Shown here in pieces: positions 50,511 through 61,835 of a stretch of DNA of 64,000 bases. Location of the stretch: NCBI GenBank assembly GCA_009617715.1, contig VTFK01000111.1, forward strand, positions 744,001-808,000. The letters are read 5' to 3'. The translations under genes and the position numbers were made by a program. The notes under the pieces are model-generated. The model was not told the DNA's origin, did not search any database, and was given only the letters and a program-made list of their open reading frames with translations. Within the stretch, counting starts at the first letter, position 1; every line of letters starts with the position of its first letter. The DNA is from Plectrocnemia conspersa. Its lineage: Eukaryota > Arthropoda > Insecta > Trichoptera > Polycentropodidae.

Positions 50511-51234
50511 AAGTGCAATTTCAAATGCAATATAGTATTTTGCCAATGAGTTTTATTTTAATTTAATTAAATTGTAATATATTATATCAACTATTTACAA
50601 ATGTTTTTAAATCAGAAAAACATTATATGGATTTAAATTATAAAATAATATCACTTTAAAATATCAAAGATAAACCATTGGTTAAATATTTGAGAACAAT
50701 CATTTAATACTATCAATATTTAAAAAGAATATAATATTATTTCAACTTTGCAGTCTTGAGTTGAAACATCTTATCAGTATCAATATTTATTATTTTGGTG
50801 ACATAAGCAATACTAATCAGGCTAATGAAAACATACAATATAACTTTCGAAATCAATATTTTAAGTATATATTACTAGCATTTCTAAGCCTAACTAATGT
50901 GTTTTTAAAATATTGAAAGAACATGTTTCTAAATAGTATTGATAGTTAACTATAATATTTTTGTAAAGACGGTTTCTTTGTGTTTCGCTGTGATACTATA
51001 ATACTGTATTGTTATCAATTTGACCCAGAAGTTCTTTACGATATAAAAGCGTAATGAAAATAATAATTACCATTAACTATTACTGCATTTGCTAATGCTC
51101 TTATCAAACATGAGTCACCTTACTCACACTAAGCAACAAAACAGATCATTTCAAACCCAAAGATGTTTAACTGAACATATATCAGTCTTGAAGAGATTTC
51201 AAAGTTCCTACTCTTCATCTGAAGGCACATCCGA
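50511..51234. other. AT-rich intronic DNA, nothing recognised
   Basis: No gene or repeat was recognised. Confidence 0.5.
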
Positions 51235-51480
51235 TTAAAAAGTGTACGATAGGATAGAATCGCCTCTATTGGTCCGCCCTTATCCGGTGAGGGCCGTCGG
51301 TTGGCCAGCGGGCCATATGTAGAGTTTCACTCCCGATTAGCATCCGGCACGCGACGTTTTTCCCAGAATACGGGAATTCGGTAGGCGGCCGCCGGATTCG
51401 CCGACGAGCGCTGAGACCCGCCCTCGAAGCGAACGCAACCCCGCCTAGCGGCAAAGGGCCGCCTACTGCGCGTGAATTCT
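51235..51480. promoter_or_regulatory. CpG-rich island in the presumed pb intron
   Basis: This is strongly GC-rich, with ATTGGTCCGCCC (CCAAT-type), CCCGATTAGCATCCGG (TAAT/GATTA-type homeodomain context) and GCGGCCGCCGG. A short minus-strand frame across it has no family signature. It marks the left border of motif array block 2. Candidate alternative pb promoter or enhancer. Confidence 0.4.
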
Positions 51481-51673
51481 CGAAAAATTTATAGAAAAAT
51501 ACAATAAAATGGCAAATGATACAGTTTGATTGAATCTACATAAGCATTGGACTCATTTTTCAAGCTGTATGTGCTTTGAAAGTATCCCACTTCGATATAT
51601 TTAACTTCCCCTGTCAGATACTCTAGTGAGAAAATCGTGTATAAGCTTTTATTAGATGAAAAGTAACATGATT

Positions 51674-54600
51674 GCGCATTAAAAAGTAGCCCTTAAAACT
51701 CAAATATGTCTTAGTAAAATATTTAACAGAATTTACATACACAAATATGTATCGCGTTGCTCTTAAATCATCAAATAATTATACAAAAAAAATTAAAACT
51801 TCAATAAATTAATATAATGGCGCGTTTAAAAGTAGCTTTAAATAAGTAATAATAAGTTTGACTAATTTAATTTTTGCATAATTGTAGTAAAAAATTTTTT
51901 TATTTATAGTTTGGAGCAAAAATTTAAATTGCAACTTATGATCTTATTTAGATAAACATATAAACTAATATTATTGCACATTTTTAAATAAAAATTATGC
52001 AGTAACAGATAATTTTAAAATTATTATCAAATTAAACTATTATAATATGCCATTTAAAAGTAGCCTGAATTACTTTTTATTGATATTTTTATTTATATAT
52101 TGTTCTAATGTTTTTAAATGATTTTCAAATATATTTAAAACTAATATTTAGAAGTAAAATATTTTGATTGCGCGTTTAAAATTAGTCTTAAAAATAAATT
52201 ATAAGTTTATATTATTTATTTTTAATAAATAAATGTAGAAAAATGTGGATGTAAAATAATATTTAGTGCAAATTAATTCATCATACATTTATAATGCTAT
52301 AATTTAAATTTTTAATAAATACAAATATTATTTAATAGCATTTAAAAGTAGCCTCTAAAATGTATTTCTAGATATTTCAAAAGCTTATTATTTTATAGTA
52401 GATGTAATATAATACATATTTAGTTCAAACTGATTCTTTATAATGCAATATAATACAATAAAAACTTTATTTTGAATAATAATAATATAAATTAAAAATA
52501 AATACAAATTTAATTGAATGGCATTTAAAAGTAGCCTCTAAGATGTCTCTAATGATATTTTTATTTATATGGCATTTAAAAGTAGCATCTAAGATTTATT
52601 TCTAGATATTTCAAAGGCTTATTATTTTTTTGTAGATGTATTATAATATTTAGTTCAAACTGATTTCATATGACTTGGTTATAAATAATAATTAATAAAA
52701 TATATATTAAATACAAATTGAATTGAGTGGCATTCAAAAGTAGCCTCTAAGATGCTTTTAATAATATATTTATTTAAATGTTATTATCAGGATATATCGT
52801 TCTAAGATTATCACATAATTTTCAAAAAATATTTAAAGCTCATATTCAGCAATAGAATATTTAAATTGTGCATTTAAAAGTTATCTTAAATAACAAATTA
52901 TAAGTTACTTTATTGATTTTTAATAAATAAATATGGCAAAAGTTAATTTTCTATATTTTGGATCAAAAGCTTATGATTTTATATTGGATGTGAAATAATA
53001 TTTAGTTCAAATTAATTCAATATACATTTATAATGATATAATAAATAACTGTAATTAAAATTTACATTAAATACAAATAATATTTAATGGCATTTAAAAG
53101 TAGCCTTTAAGATTTATTTCTTAATATTTCAATAGCTTATGATTTTATAATTGATAAAAAATAATATTTAGTTCAAACTAACTCTGATAAAAACTTTTTT
53201 TAAATATTAGTTATTTAAATTATTATTCAATACAAATTTAATTGAATGGCATTTAAAAGTAGCCTCTAAGATGTCTCTAATGATATTTTTATTTATATGT
53301 CTTTATGATAAATAAAAATAGATTATCGTATGATTTTAAAAAAATATTTAAAAGCTCATATTCAGCTATAAAATATTTTGAGTGTCATTTAAAAGTTGCT
53401 TTAAATGTCTAATTATAAGTTTAACTCATTTATTTTTTATAAATAAATGTGGCAAAAGCTTTTTTTCTATATTTTGGATCAAACACTTATGATTTTATAG
53501 CATATGTAAAATAATATTCAGTTCAAAATGTTTTTATTTGCCTTTATGATATAGTATCATATAACTGAAATATAAATTTTAGTTATTTAAATTTATATTG
53601 AATATAAATATGATGTAATTTGTTTGGCGTTTAAAAGTAGCCTCTCTGATTCATTTAATGAAATTTTATTTTATATGTTGTCAGTATATCGATTACAAAT
53701 TGATTTTCATCAAAAAAATAATCGAAACTCGGCTTTATTGATAAAGTATTGTGATGGCGCATTTAAAAGTAGCTCAGAAACGTTTATTTGTATTAATAAT
53801 AGTGACAATTAAATTGTTTTTTAATTAATTTTAGATCCATAATTCTGAGCAAAATCTGATATTGAAGCTTATGAATTTAAATTGCGTTGGATGTAAATAT
53901 TATTTAGTTTAAAATGTTTCTTTTAATTTTATAATAATAAATAATAATAATTCTATGATTTATTTATATGTTGTTATTATATCGATTTAAAATATTTTTC
54001 TTTTAATATTTGTAGCTCATATTTATTTATAAAATTTTATGATAACTCTATCTATATTTTTGATTCATAGTTTAAATGGATATCTGATATTGAAGCTAAT
54101 GATTTTATTTTAGATGTAAACTATTTTTTAGTCTAAAATATTTACCTTTATAATACAATATCATATTAATGAAAAATAAGGTATTTAAATTTATATTGAA
54201 TATAATTATTATGTAATTGCATTTAAAAATAATATGATTTCATTAGATTCAAAATTATATTTATAAAACAATTCAAAATTATATTTATAAAACAATTGAA
54301 AGTCGTATTCAGTTATTAATAAAATATTGTGGCGACGATACGTTTAGAACGTAGCTTAAAAAAATAATTGTAAGTTTGTCTTATATTATTACTAAATAAA
54401 TGTGAAAAGGGTTATTTTATCTATATTTTTAATCTATAGTATTGATCAAAATATGATATTGATGCTTATGGTTTTATCTTAGATAATAAATCATATTTAG
54501 TTCAAACTGATATACCGTTATAATAAAATAACAAATTCCTTAATAATAAATAATAATAATTCAAATTTATAATAAATGCAAATACATTTAATGCCATAAA

Positions 54601-54725
54601 AAATAGCTTTTAAGATTTAATTTAAAGTATTTTTATTATTATTTTGGTAATATATCGATTGAAAATATATTTAGAGCTCATATTCGTTGCTAAAATATAA
54701 TAATGGCACATTTAAAATTAGTTTT
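51674..54725 (-). repeat. motif array block 2 (GGCGCATTTAAAAGTAGCC orientation)
   Basis: About 16-18 copies of the motif occur, all in the orientation opposite to blocks 1 and 3. Clear copies start at 51674, 51819, 52049, 52170, 52338, 52520, 52571, 52729, 52869, 53089, 53248, 53382, 53626 and 53756, with decayed ones near 54597 and 54705. Two contexts tend to alternate: one with GTAGCCTCTAAGATNT followed by TTTCAAAGCTTATGATTTTAT-like text, the other with GCGTTTAAAAGTAGCTTAAAT followed by ATTATAAGTTTNACT-like text. This points to an old higher-order tandem repeat. Confidence 0.8.
54248..54295 (+). repeat. perfect 24-bp tandem duplication
   Basis: Two adjacent identical copies of a 24-bp AT-rich word (54248-54271 and 54272-54295). 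Confidence 0.85.
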
Positions 54726-55219
54726 AATTAGCTCAGCTTCAAAAATTTGTTTTTATAATTATTTCAACAATATTTTATATCAGCAGCTAATGGTTTATTA
54801 TTAATGTGAAATAATATGTATTTCAAGTTAATTTAAATGGCGTTATAACACAATAAAAATAGCTTCTGTTTTTAATTTGTAATCATATATTATTTTTTTA
54901 TTGTTAGTTGTTATTTTTTTAAAATATTTTGACAAAAACCGTCTATTTAAATTTAGGAGATCATTACAAATACAATAAAATTAGTATAGTATTTGGCAAT
55001 ATTTTTTTTTATATTATTACTACCTTTTTTAATTATTTTATTATATTAAAATAGAATAAATAATATATGGTGTATATTAAAAAAAAACATATAAATTTAT
55101 GAAATATGTACAAAAAAATTACAATTTCCTAAACGTTTTCTCAATAGTTTTACGAGCAAAAACACATCTCCCCACATACCCGAAAAATACACATCTCAGG
55201 AAAAAATCGACACAAAAAC
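54726..55219. other. AT-rich intronic DNA
   Basis: Nothing recognised. Confidence 0.5.
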
Positions 55220-55580
55220 CGTAAAAAAACCTGTGGCTTTCTCCCGTAATAAAATAACACTTTCCCCTCTTTGTTGCGGGATTTTCCCCTTTGGCTCCGG
55301 CGGGACTCTTTCTGCCAGGACGCATTTTGAATTTTAATCGGCGCCGCCATAAAAGCGACGCCTCACGTACTAGTCTGAACCTCGATTCTGCGGCCCTTAA
55401 TTGGCGATAACCGGGTTATTAACATTGGGTGAGCCTATTAACACTGGGAATAACGGGACGAACACGACCCTGCGTTGTCCGGGATGACCGGGACACTCCC
55501 GCTAAGCCTATAAATCGGCAACCCCACTTGACTGGCGACCCCCAGTGTATAAATCTTGGGAACAACATGGCAAATATGCA
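55220..55580. promoter_or_regulatory. GC-rich island between motif blocks 2 and 3
   Basis: The island contains CCGCCATAAAA (CCGCCAT at 55344-55350, Pho-like), the direct repeat TATTAACAYTGGG (about 55417 and 55438), and CTATAAATC and GTATAAATC near 55508 and 55550. Minus-strand frames at 55119-55350 show no family signature. The orientation of the motif array flips across this island. Candidate enhancer or chromatin boundary. Confidence 0.4.
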
Positions 55581-56193
55581 TCGGGAGACGTCTTAACCAC
55601 TTAAGTACCGTATAGATGGGGAAAATGTGAGAAAATTGTGAAATTTTAACTAATATAACCTAATTCAAAATGATCATATGTCTTTCTGTGCAGAGCTTTT
55701 CTCAAATTTCTGGATATTTAAATATATATTTTAAATAAAATAAATATACTTATGCAAACCAGTTTTTATAATAGTTAACAATTTTTACATTCTATAAGGT
55801 TAAGGTTCTTATAAAAAAATTCTTGTAAAATCATGATCAGAAAATGCTCAATATCATAATTTTAAAACAATCTAAGGTTCAATTTGATTCTGTTTTGGTT
55901 TTAAAAAACTCGATTTTTGCTCTAAGGTTAGAAAGTAATGCATAGAAATAAATTATTAAAAAATATCTATTGTAGATATGCTACAAATAAATTTAAGAAA
56001 TAATGGATATTGTCTTCCAGATTCTTGGGTTATTTAAAAAAATAATCTTATATTCTAAAAGCAAGTGGACTTTAGACATACAAATTACCTGATGATTGAC
56101 ATAGTTTTAAACCGCCTATATATTAAATTGTCGTGTTTAAAAATACAGCTTTCTAAAAAAATAAATACACAACTTGGCAAAATTTAGATTGCT
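55581..56193. other. AT-rich intronic DNA
   Basis: Nothing recognised apart from repeated AAGGTTNTTATAA/CTAAGGTT words. Confidence 0.5.
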
Positions 56194-58248
56194 CTACTTT
56201 TAAATGCATCAAATAAATTTATAACAATTAGGTTTTGCAGATATAATTAGACACAATATTAGCTTTAACTTAAATGTTTATTTCAAAATATATTAAATAT
56301 TTTAGGCCACTCTTAAAAGCACAAATTAAATAAATGATCAATATAAATTAAAATAAAATTAAGGTAAAAATATTTTTATATAAATGTTATAATTAAACAG
56401 ATTGTCTATAATTGTACATGAATATTTAAATAGTAAAAAAATACTTGATTCAATTTTAAAATCAATTAAAAAATAAGAAAAAATGGGCTACTTTTAAATG
56501 CGCCAAATAAATTTAAAACATTAGGTTTTGCTGATATAAATGATTAAATGTATTGTTTGATTTTATATAAATATGCTACAATAATACTAAATATTTTAGG
56601 CTACTTTTAAATGCACAAATTAAATTAAAGGACAATATGTTAGTCTTTTGTGTTAGGATTTAAAATATATTTTAAATAAAATATATATTTTTTCTATTTA
56701 AATTTGGGTGAATTAGTTTTATATATAATTAAACACAAATATTTAAATAATCAAATATACGATATAATTAATCATATTTGTTAATTGTTTAAATAATTTT
56801 ACATTTTGGGTTACTTTTAAATGTGTTAAATAAATTTAAAACATTTTAGTTATCATTATATAATGTTAGGTTTTAAATAAATATGCTAAAATTTTGCTAT
56901 TAAAAATATATTAAATACTAACTGCTATTTTTAAAAGCGTCAATTAAATTTATGTACAATATATAATTAATTTCTGATAAATTAAAAAATATATTTATGT
57001 ACAAATGTATTTATGAAAACAACATTTTGAGTCATTTATTTTTTACTGCAATTACAATCAGTATATTTAAATACGTAAAAAAAATCAAATTTTGAAATAA
57101 GTTATCTAATAAAACATATAAGGCTACTTTTAAATGCGCCAAATAAGTTTTTCAGATATATTAAATTTAATGTTAGATCTCATATAAATATGCTAAAATA
57201 TATTTAATATTTTGGTTTACTTTCAAATGCACAAATTTCATTTATAACTAAAAAAAAATTTATGTTTAGTTTGAAATATATTTACAAGGCAAAAAATACT
57301 ATTTTTTATTAAAATTTTTTTCTGGAATTACAATCAAAATTGTTTTAATATATGTTTTAATATATATTTAAATATTTATGTAAAAAATATATAAAATAAT
57401 GAAACAAAAAGATTAATTGAAAAATTAAGGCACTTTTAGAAGCAACAATTAAATTTAAAAGAAAATATTTAGGGCTACTTTTAAAAGCGCCATTTAAATT
57501 TAAAGACAATATGTTACTTTTTCATGTTAGATTTGAAATACTTATTTATTAAAAAAGATTCAACAATATTTTTTATAAAAAAATAGTAACATCTCACAAT
57601 TAAATCTATTTAAAAAACTTTTTTTATGTTAGGTATAAAATTAATTTAACAATTTGAATATTTAAAAATAAATTTTATAAAAATGCCTACTAGGGCTACT
57701 TTTTAGATGCGCCAATTAATTTCAAGTACATTTTTCTAAATAAAATTAAAAATACATTTTTTTTAATAAAAAAATATATTTTGAAATATTATGCAAAAAA
57801 TAACTTTATAATATAAACAATTTAAAAAATCAGACTACCTTTAAAAGCACTAATCAAATATATTCTGCAGGTTTGCCTTAAAAATATTGCTGGAATTTAT
57901 ATGAAAAATCCATTTAACAATTTTTTAATTTAGTTTTATATGTATGTATTGCTTAAAAACAATACATTTTTTTATATTTTTTATAATATAAACAGCAAAA
58001 AAATATTTTAATAATTGATTAGGCAAATTGTTAAACAAAACTTTTGGGGCTATTTTTAAATGCGCCAATTATATTTATAAAATAAAATATGTTCTACAGA
58101 TTTAGTTCAAAATAGTTACATTTTCCATAAATTAAAACCAATAAATTTATTAATATATGATACTAGATATTCGGTTAAAAAATTAAATATGCAAAAAAAA
58201 TTGAGATAATAAATATAAAATATTTTTTGGGCTACTTTTGAATGCACC
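56194..58248 (+). repeat. motif array block 3 (GGCTACTTTTAAATGCGCC orientation)
   Basis: Fourteen copies occur in one orientation: about 56194, 56305, 56486, 56599, 56808, 56921, 57122, 57214, 57430, 57474, 57694, 57833, 58048 and 58230. Spacing tends to alternate between about 110 and 200 bp, making a dimeric unit of about 300 bp. One type ends GCGCCAAATAAATTTA, the other GCACAAATTAAATT. The exact 19-mer GGCTACTTTTAAATGCGCC occurs at 56486 and 57122. The last copy lies about 170 bp before the splice acceptor of the pb coding exon. Confidence 0.85.
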
Positions 58249-58400
58249 ATCCCAGTACCATCTTGCTCTAATTTTCTTCGTATAATATTAAAATCATAAA
58301 ATGCACCCACGTCATATTTAAAAACATATTACATCTAAAATAATTTAATTAAACTCAGTGCTCAGAACACCAGTGTCGAATTATCTCCTAAAGACATTCC

Positions 58401-58416
58401 TCCGTTTTCATTCCAG
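58401..58416 (+). other. pb: 3' splice site of pb coding exon
   Basis: TCCGTTTTCATTCCAG is a pyrimidine-rich tract ending in CAG at 58416. Composition changes from AT-rich intron to exon-like text right after it. Confidence 0.75.
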
Positions 58417-58545
58417 AGCCGCAGATAACTCGAACGACCGCAGATAACCATGAAACGCAAAAATTAATATAGTGAATATGTGCAAATGACATTATGCTGT
58501 GAACTCTCAACATAAGAAGACGGACTTTATAACAAACTAGAAAAA
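58417..58545 (+). other. pb: pb 5' untranslated segment with upstream ORFs
   Basis: This is a 129-nt leader segment inside the coding exon. It contains four short upstream reading frames with their own stops: 58450-58467 (MKRKN), 58478-58489, 58486-58515 (MTLCCELST) and 58494-58502. All end before the pb start. Translational control by upstream frames is a reasonable inference if this leader is used. Confidence 0.6.
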
Positions 58546-59005
58546 ATGCAAGAAATCTGCAACACAGCTCCCTTGCCTTTGGATACGAATCCCTTAGCCA
58601 GGAAGATCAAATGCGAGGATTTTCCTCCCGGAGCCATGAGGGGGCCTCCGGTGATGGGGCCCGACGACATGTCCGAGGATGACTTCGTCCCCATGAAGCC
58701 CAGGGGCGGAACGCCGCCCAACTCCGGCCCTGGATCTGCCGGAGAACCGGGCTTCTGGTTAGTGGCAGGAGCGCAAGGATGTACCGAAACGGGCTTCATC
58801 AACAGCCAGCCCTCCATGGCGGAATTCATGACGGCGTTGCCTCCATTGCCGCAATCGCTCAGGGGCGCCATGTCGCCAGCGAGGTCTCCGACAGGGATGT
58901 ATCCGCACCCCCATCCGCACCAGCCGCCCGGATCGCCGGGCTTACCTGTGCCCGAATACCCGTGGATGAAGGAAAAGAAAACGACGCGGAAGAACAGTCA
59001 GCAGG
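58546..59005 (+). CDS. pb: proboscipedia (Hox2), first coding exon, partial
   Basis: Pb is the insect Hox2 homeodomain transcription factor, a nuclear protein that specifies labial and maxillary mouthpart identity with Scr and the cofactor Exd. This exon encodes residues 1-153 plus one base (phase 1) before the donor. The start ATG at 58546 has a good insect context (AAAAAATGC), is in frame with everything below, and gives MQEIC, as in other insect Pb proteins. Residues 22-65 are acidic and Pro/Gly-rich. GFINSQPSMAEF at 83-94 is the conserved Hox2 N-terminal motif. A His/Pro-rich run lies at about 119-128. EYPWMKEKKTTRK at 137-149 contains the hexapeptide (YPWMK, 138-142) that contacts Exd/Pbx. 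The homeodomain lies in later exons outside the window. The exon is far more GC-rich than its surroundings. Confidence 0.95.
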
Positions 59006-59011
59006 GTACGA
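59003..59011 (+). other. pb: 5' splice site ending pb coding exon
   Basis: AGG|GTACGA, with GT at 59006-59007. Reading through would add only GTKIYFIA before a stop, and related proteins continue beyond NSQQ toward the homeodomain, so splicing here is required. Confidence 0.85.
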
Positions 59012-59715
59012 AAATTTATTTCATTGCTTAATTTTGGCTCAGCTTACTTCTAACAACACGTTTTAATATTCGATAAATGTTTTTTTACAACCTTTAGTTT
59101 TTATTTTTTAAGTTTTTGAAGTCCATACTTATATTAAAAATACGTGGTATTAGAATTGAGTTGATGGTGTGTCGCGTCTTATGGTATTGAAATTTCACTT
59201 GACTTTCAATACTGCTTTGTTTTTAACAACGTTATATAACTTTAATTGTTTTGATATATTTTGATATATAAAATACTAGGTAGATTTCCCAAAAATTAAG
59301 GATTGCTTCTTAAATACTTATACGGCTTTATGATCGTAGATTATCTTGTAAGATAATTTATATATAAAACTAGGAGGTATTGCTCAAAATACTTATATAC
59401 TTTCTGAATTTAGCGCAAATATAAAAAAACAATTTCTTATAGATATTTGTGGTCGTAATCGAGTATTAGTGTCGAACTATTCGAGTAATCTGATTACGAT
59501 GTTATTAGATCTGTAAATGCCATTCGTGTTCCCTATTGTTATTTCCTATATTTCTTCAAAAAAAACACCTTTTTTGCTTTGTGTGAACTTGCATAAAGGT
59601 CGGCTTATCGGACTTGAAGGACCAGCGAAACATTTACTATTTAAATATTTTATTTCGTCTTTCTAAATGTGTTAATTATAAATAGATTTATTCCAAATTC
59701 GAACTTCTCAGGCGC

Positions 59716-60065
59716 AATGGTTATAAGCAAGGCCATCGAGAACGAACCCGGGTTCTGGTTCTGAGCTTCATGACAAAAATGCTATTTTATATATTTTTGA
59801 ACATCGTAATATACTTTTGAATAAATAATAATAGGTACGTTAACCCTTTCTATGCTAAAAACAAATATAAAAATCAGCCACCGTTGCGACATATTTTATG
59901 AAATCATATTTTATGGGAAATATTTTAATTAGATATTAAAAATATCTATTCATATTATTTACCTGATAATTAGTCATGTTTTCTTTGCTGCTCAGTGTTG
60001 CCATATAGTGAATTTCCAGTCTAGGTCAAAAGCAATAAAATCGTACTATCGCGGTGAAAACATAA
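59716..60065 (+). repeat. dispersed repeat, copy 2
   Basis: This segment is collinear with 18870-19330 (shared AAATAATAATAGGTAC, GTTAACCCTTTCT, GCTGCTCAGTGTTGCCATA, AAAAGCAATAAAATCGTAC). It is a mobile-element relic inside the pb intron and lacks most of the fold-back part. Confidence 0.7.
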
Positions 60066-60299
60066 AGATTCTTAATAATATTTTGATAAATGTGTTGATA
60101 GATAATCCATTGAATAATTTTGTGATATTAAATATATATTAAATAAAATACCAAGATGCAAATCCCATTAGAAACAATTGGTTTTTTTTCATTCTGCTTC
60201 TAAAATAGTCTTCTGAGATTTACCTAATCTCACGTTTAACTTCTACAAATTCGATATATAAAACTATCTAATAATGAGCTATTCCAGATCATAAATTAT

Positions 60300-61460
60300 A
60301 TCATACCCTATATTAAATACTGCCCTTTTTGCTTAAAATTAACATATATTCACAATACTGAACATGTTTTAAAACTATTGACAAAAATGTAGGAAATGTA
60401 AGTAAAATTAAATATGAAAATAATCATAAATAAAAATATACTAATAGCATCTAACGTCATATTTAAATACAATTTTACTAAACCCCCCCCCCCTTCTTCC
60501 CGAGATTCAATAGTATTAAAAACATTTATATTATTGTTAATATAAAAAAATTGTCTAGAATTTTATTATCTTATAAAAAAATTCATTTAAAATCTAATTT
60601 TGCTATTATAAATTATGTTTATTATGTATGAAGTGCATATTCAAAAACAGCTAACTCCAATAATTACGTTTATTTTGTATATAAACAAATTCATTTAGTA
60701 ATAAATATTTATTAATTTTATAAAAATATATAGCAAGATTTTTTCAAATTTAGTTTTGTTAATACTGAATATTTTTGATAGATTAAAAATGCATTATCAA
60801 TAACGGCGAACTCCTATAATTAGTATTTTGTGATTTTTCATATATTATATTTTAAAAATATTATTTTTTATATCAAATATTTCAAATAGTGAACAAAATC
60901 TTTTATGACCACTGTTTTTATCAAAATCAGCAAACTCTCTGCAAATATGGATACTGCTATTTTAGTAAGCATACATATGGTCTATCTAAAACAGAGATAT
61001 TTTTAAAAATTAAATACCCTCATATTCAGAGTATCTGAAATATTATAATTAGCTATATATTATAGCTAATATAAATAATCATTTAATGTATTTTTGAATA
61101 CAATTTAATAATATAATGTTTTACCCTCTACCCTGTACATTGATATGTATAAAAAATAATTTAAAATGCAAATAATGAAAAATGTATCCAGTTGTCTAGA
61201 ATTAAATTTTTATCATTTTTTTTCTTTAAAATTTAATTTTGTTACTACTGAATATTTTTATTAAATAAAAAGTATATTATTAAAAACGGCAAACTCCCTA
61301 TATGAACAAACATACATATGTAAAAAATAGTTTTTTTTTACGTTTTTTAAGCACATATCTACGACGTTTCGTAAAAAAAATTCTTAAGAATCATCTGTTG
61401 CTATTTTCTCATTATGAATAGTACTTTTGTCGTCTATTAATATACGTAATTTATTTGGAA
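60300..61460 (+). repeat. degenerate tandem repeats in pb intron
   Basis: Recurrent words CAGCTAACTCC, GGCGAACTCC, CAGCAAACTCT and GGCAAACTCC occur near 60647, 60802, 60927 and 61284. Each is preceded by AATATTTTTGATAGATTAAAAATGCAT-like text in at least two cases. This suggests an old tandem array. The zone also includes an 11-C homopolymer at 60483-60493, unusual in this AT-rich DNA. Confidence 0.55.
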
Positions 61461-61539
61461 ATACCTATATGTATTCTTTCAAATGTAAAATATTAACAAA
61501 ATAGCATATGTCTAATTCGTCCTATGTCAAACAATCGAC

Positions 61540-61835
61540 ATATGTGATGAGGACAATCGGTCATGCGGCAAGTCGTCCGTTGATACCCATCCGGCGGAAA
61601 ACGATTATTTTCCGAAAATTATTTAGTACGAAACAATCGTTCCATTTTGCTTCCTATCTACATACACACACGTATACCCATACCAAATTATATTTTCCTA
61701 GACCTTATTTTCAATGGCGGCTCTGGGAAGGAAGTGGCCGATTTCATACCGTTTCGGTACCACAAAACGGGGAAAACAATGGCGGGGACCTCCATTATAA
61801 TTTCGGGCCTCCGCCATTGTGATTTCCACTTGTTT
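61540..61835. promoter_or_regulatory. candidate Polycomb response element in pb intron
   Basis: CAATGGCGG occurs at 61712-61720 and 61777-61785 and in reverse (CCGCCATTG) at 61811-61819. These are three copies of one 9-mer within 108 bp. ATGGCGG/CCGCCAT is the core of Pho/YY1 binding sites, which nucleate Polycomb response elements in insect Hox genes. CCATTATAA nearby is a homeodomain-type word. GC content is well above the intron. Short frames here (61508-61838) have no family signature. Confidence 0.5.

Larger units (their letters stand above)
48991..58416 (+). other. pb: presumed 5' intron of pb
   Basis: This is the interval between the promoter island and the splice acceptor at 58416. 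It contains a near-perfect hairpin, a tandem repeat of about 210 bp, two GC-rich islands and motif array blocks 2 and 3, all listed separately. No coding sequence was recognised. The left boundary is uncertain because the first exon's donor was not established. Confidence 0.4.

Noticed and set aside
58527..58871. 114-residue minus-strand frame opposite the pb exon
   Set aside because: It is the antisense shadow of a Pro/Gly-rich coding exon.
58779..59066. 95-residue frame overlapping the pb exon in another frame
   Set aside because: Out of frame with the conserved Pb motifs and crosses the splice donor.
60483..60493. 11-C homopolymer as a G-quadruplex or functional tract
   Set aside because: Single homopolymer without further G/C runs; may be a sequencing or simple-repeat feature.
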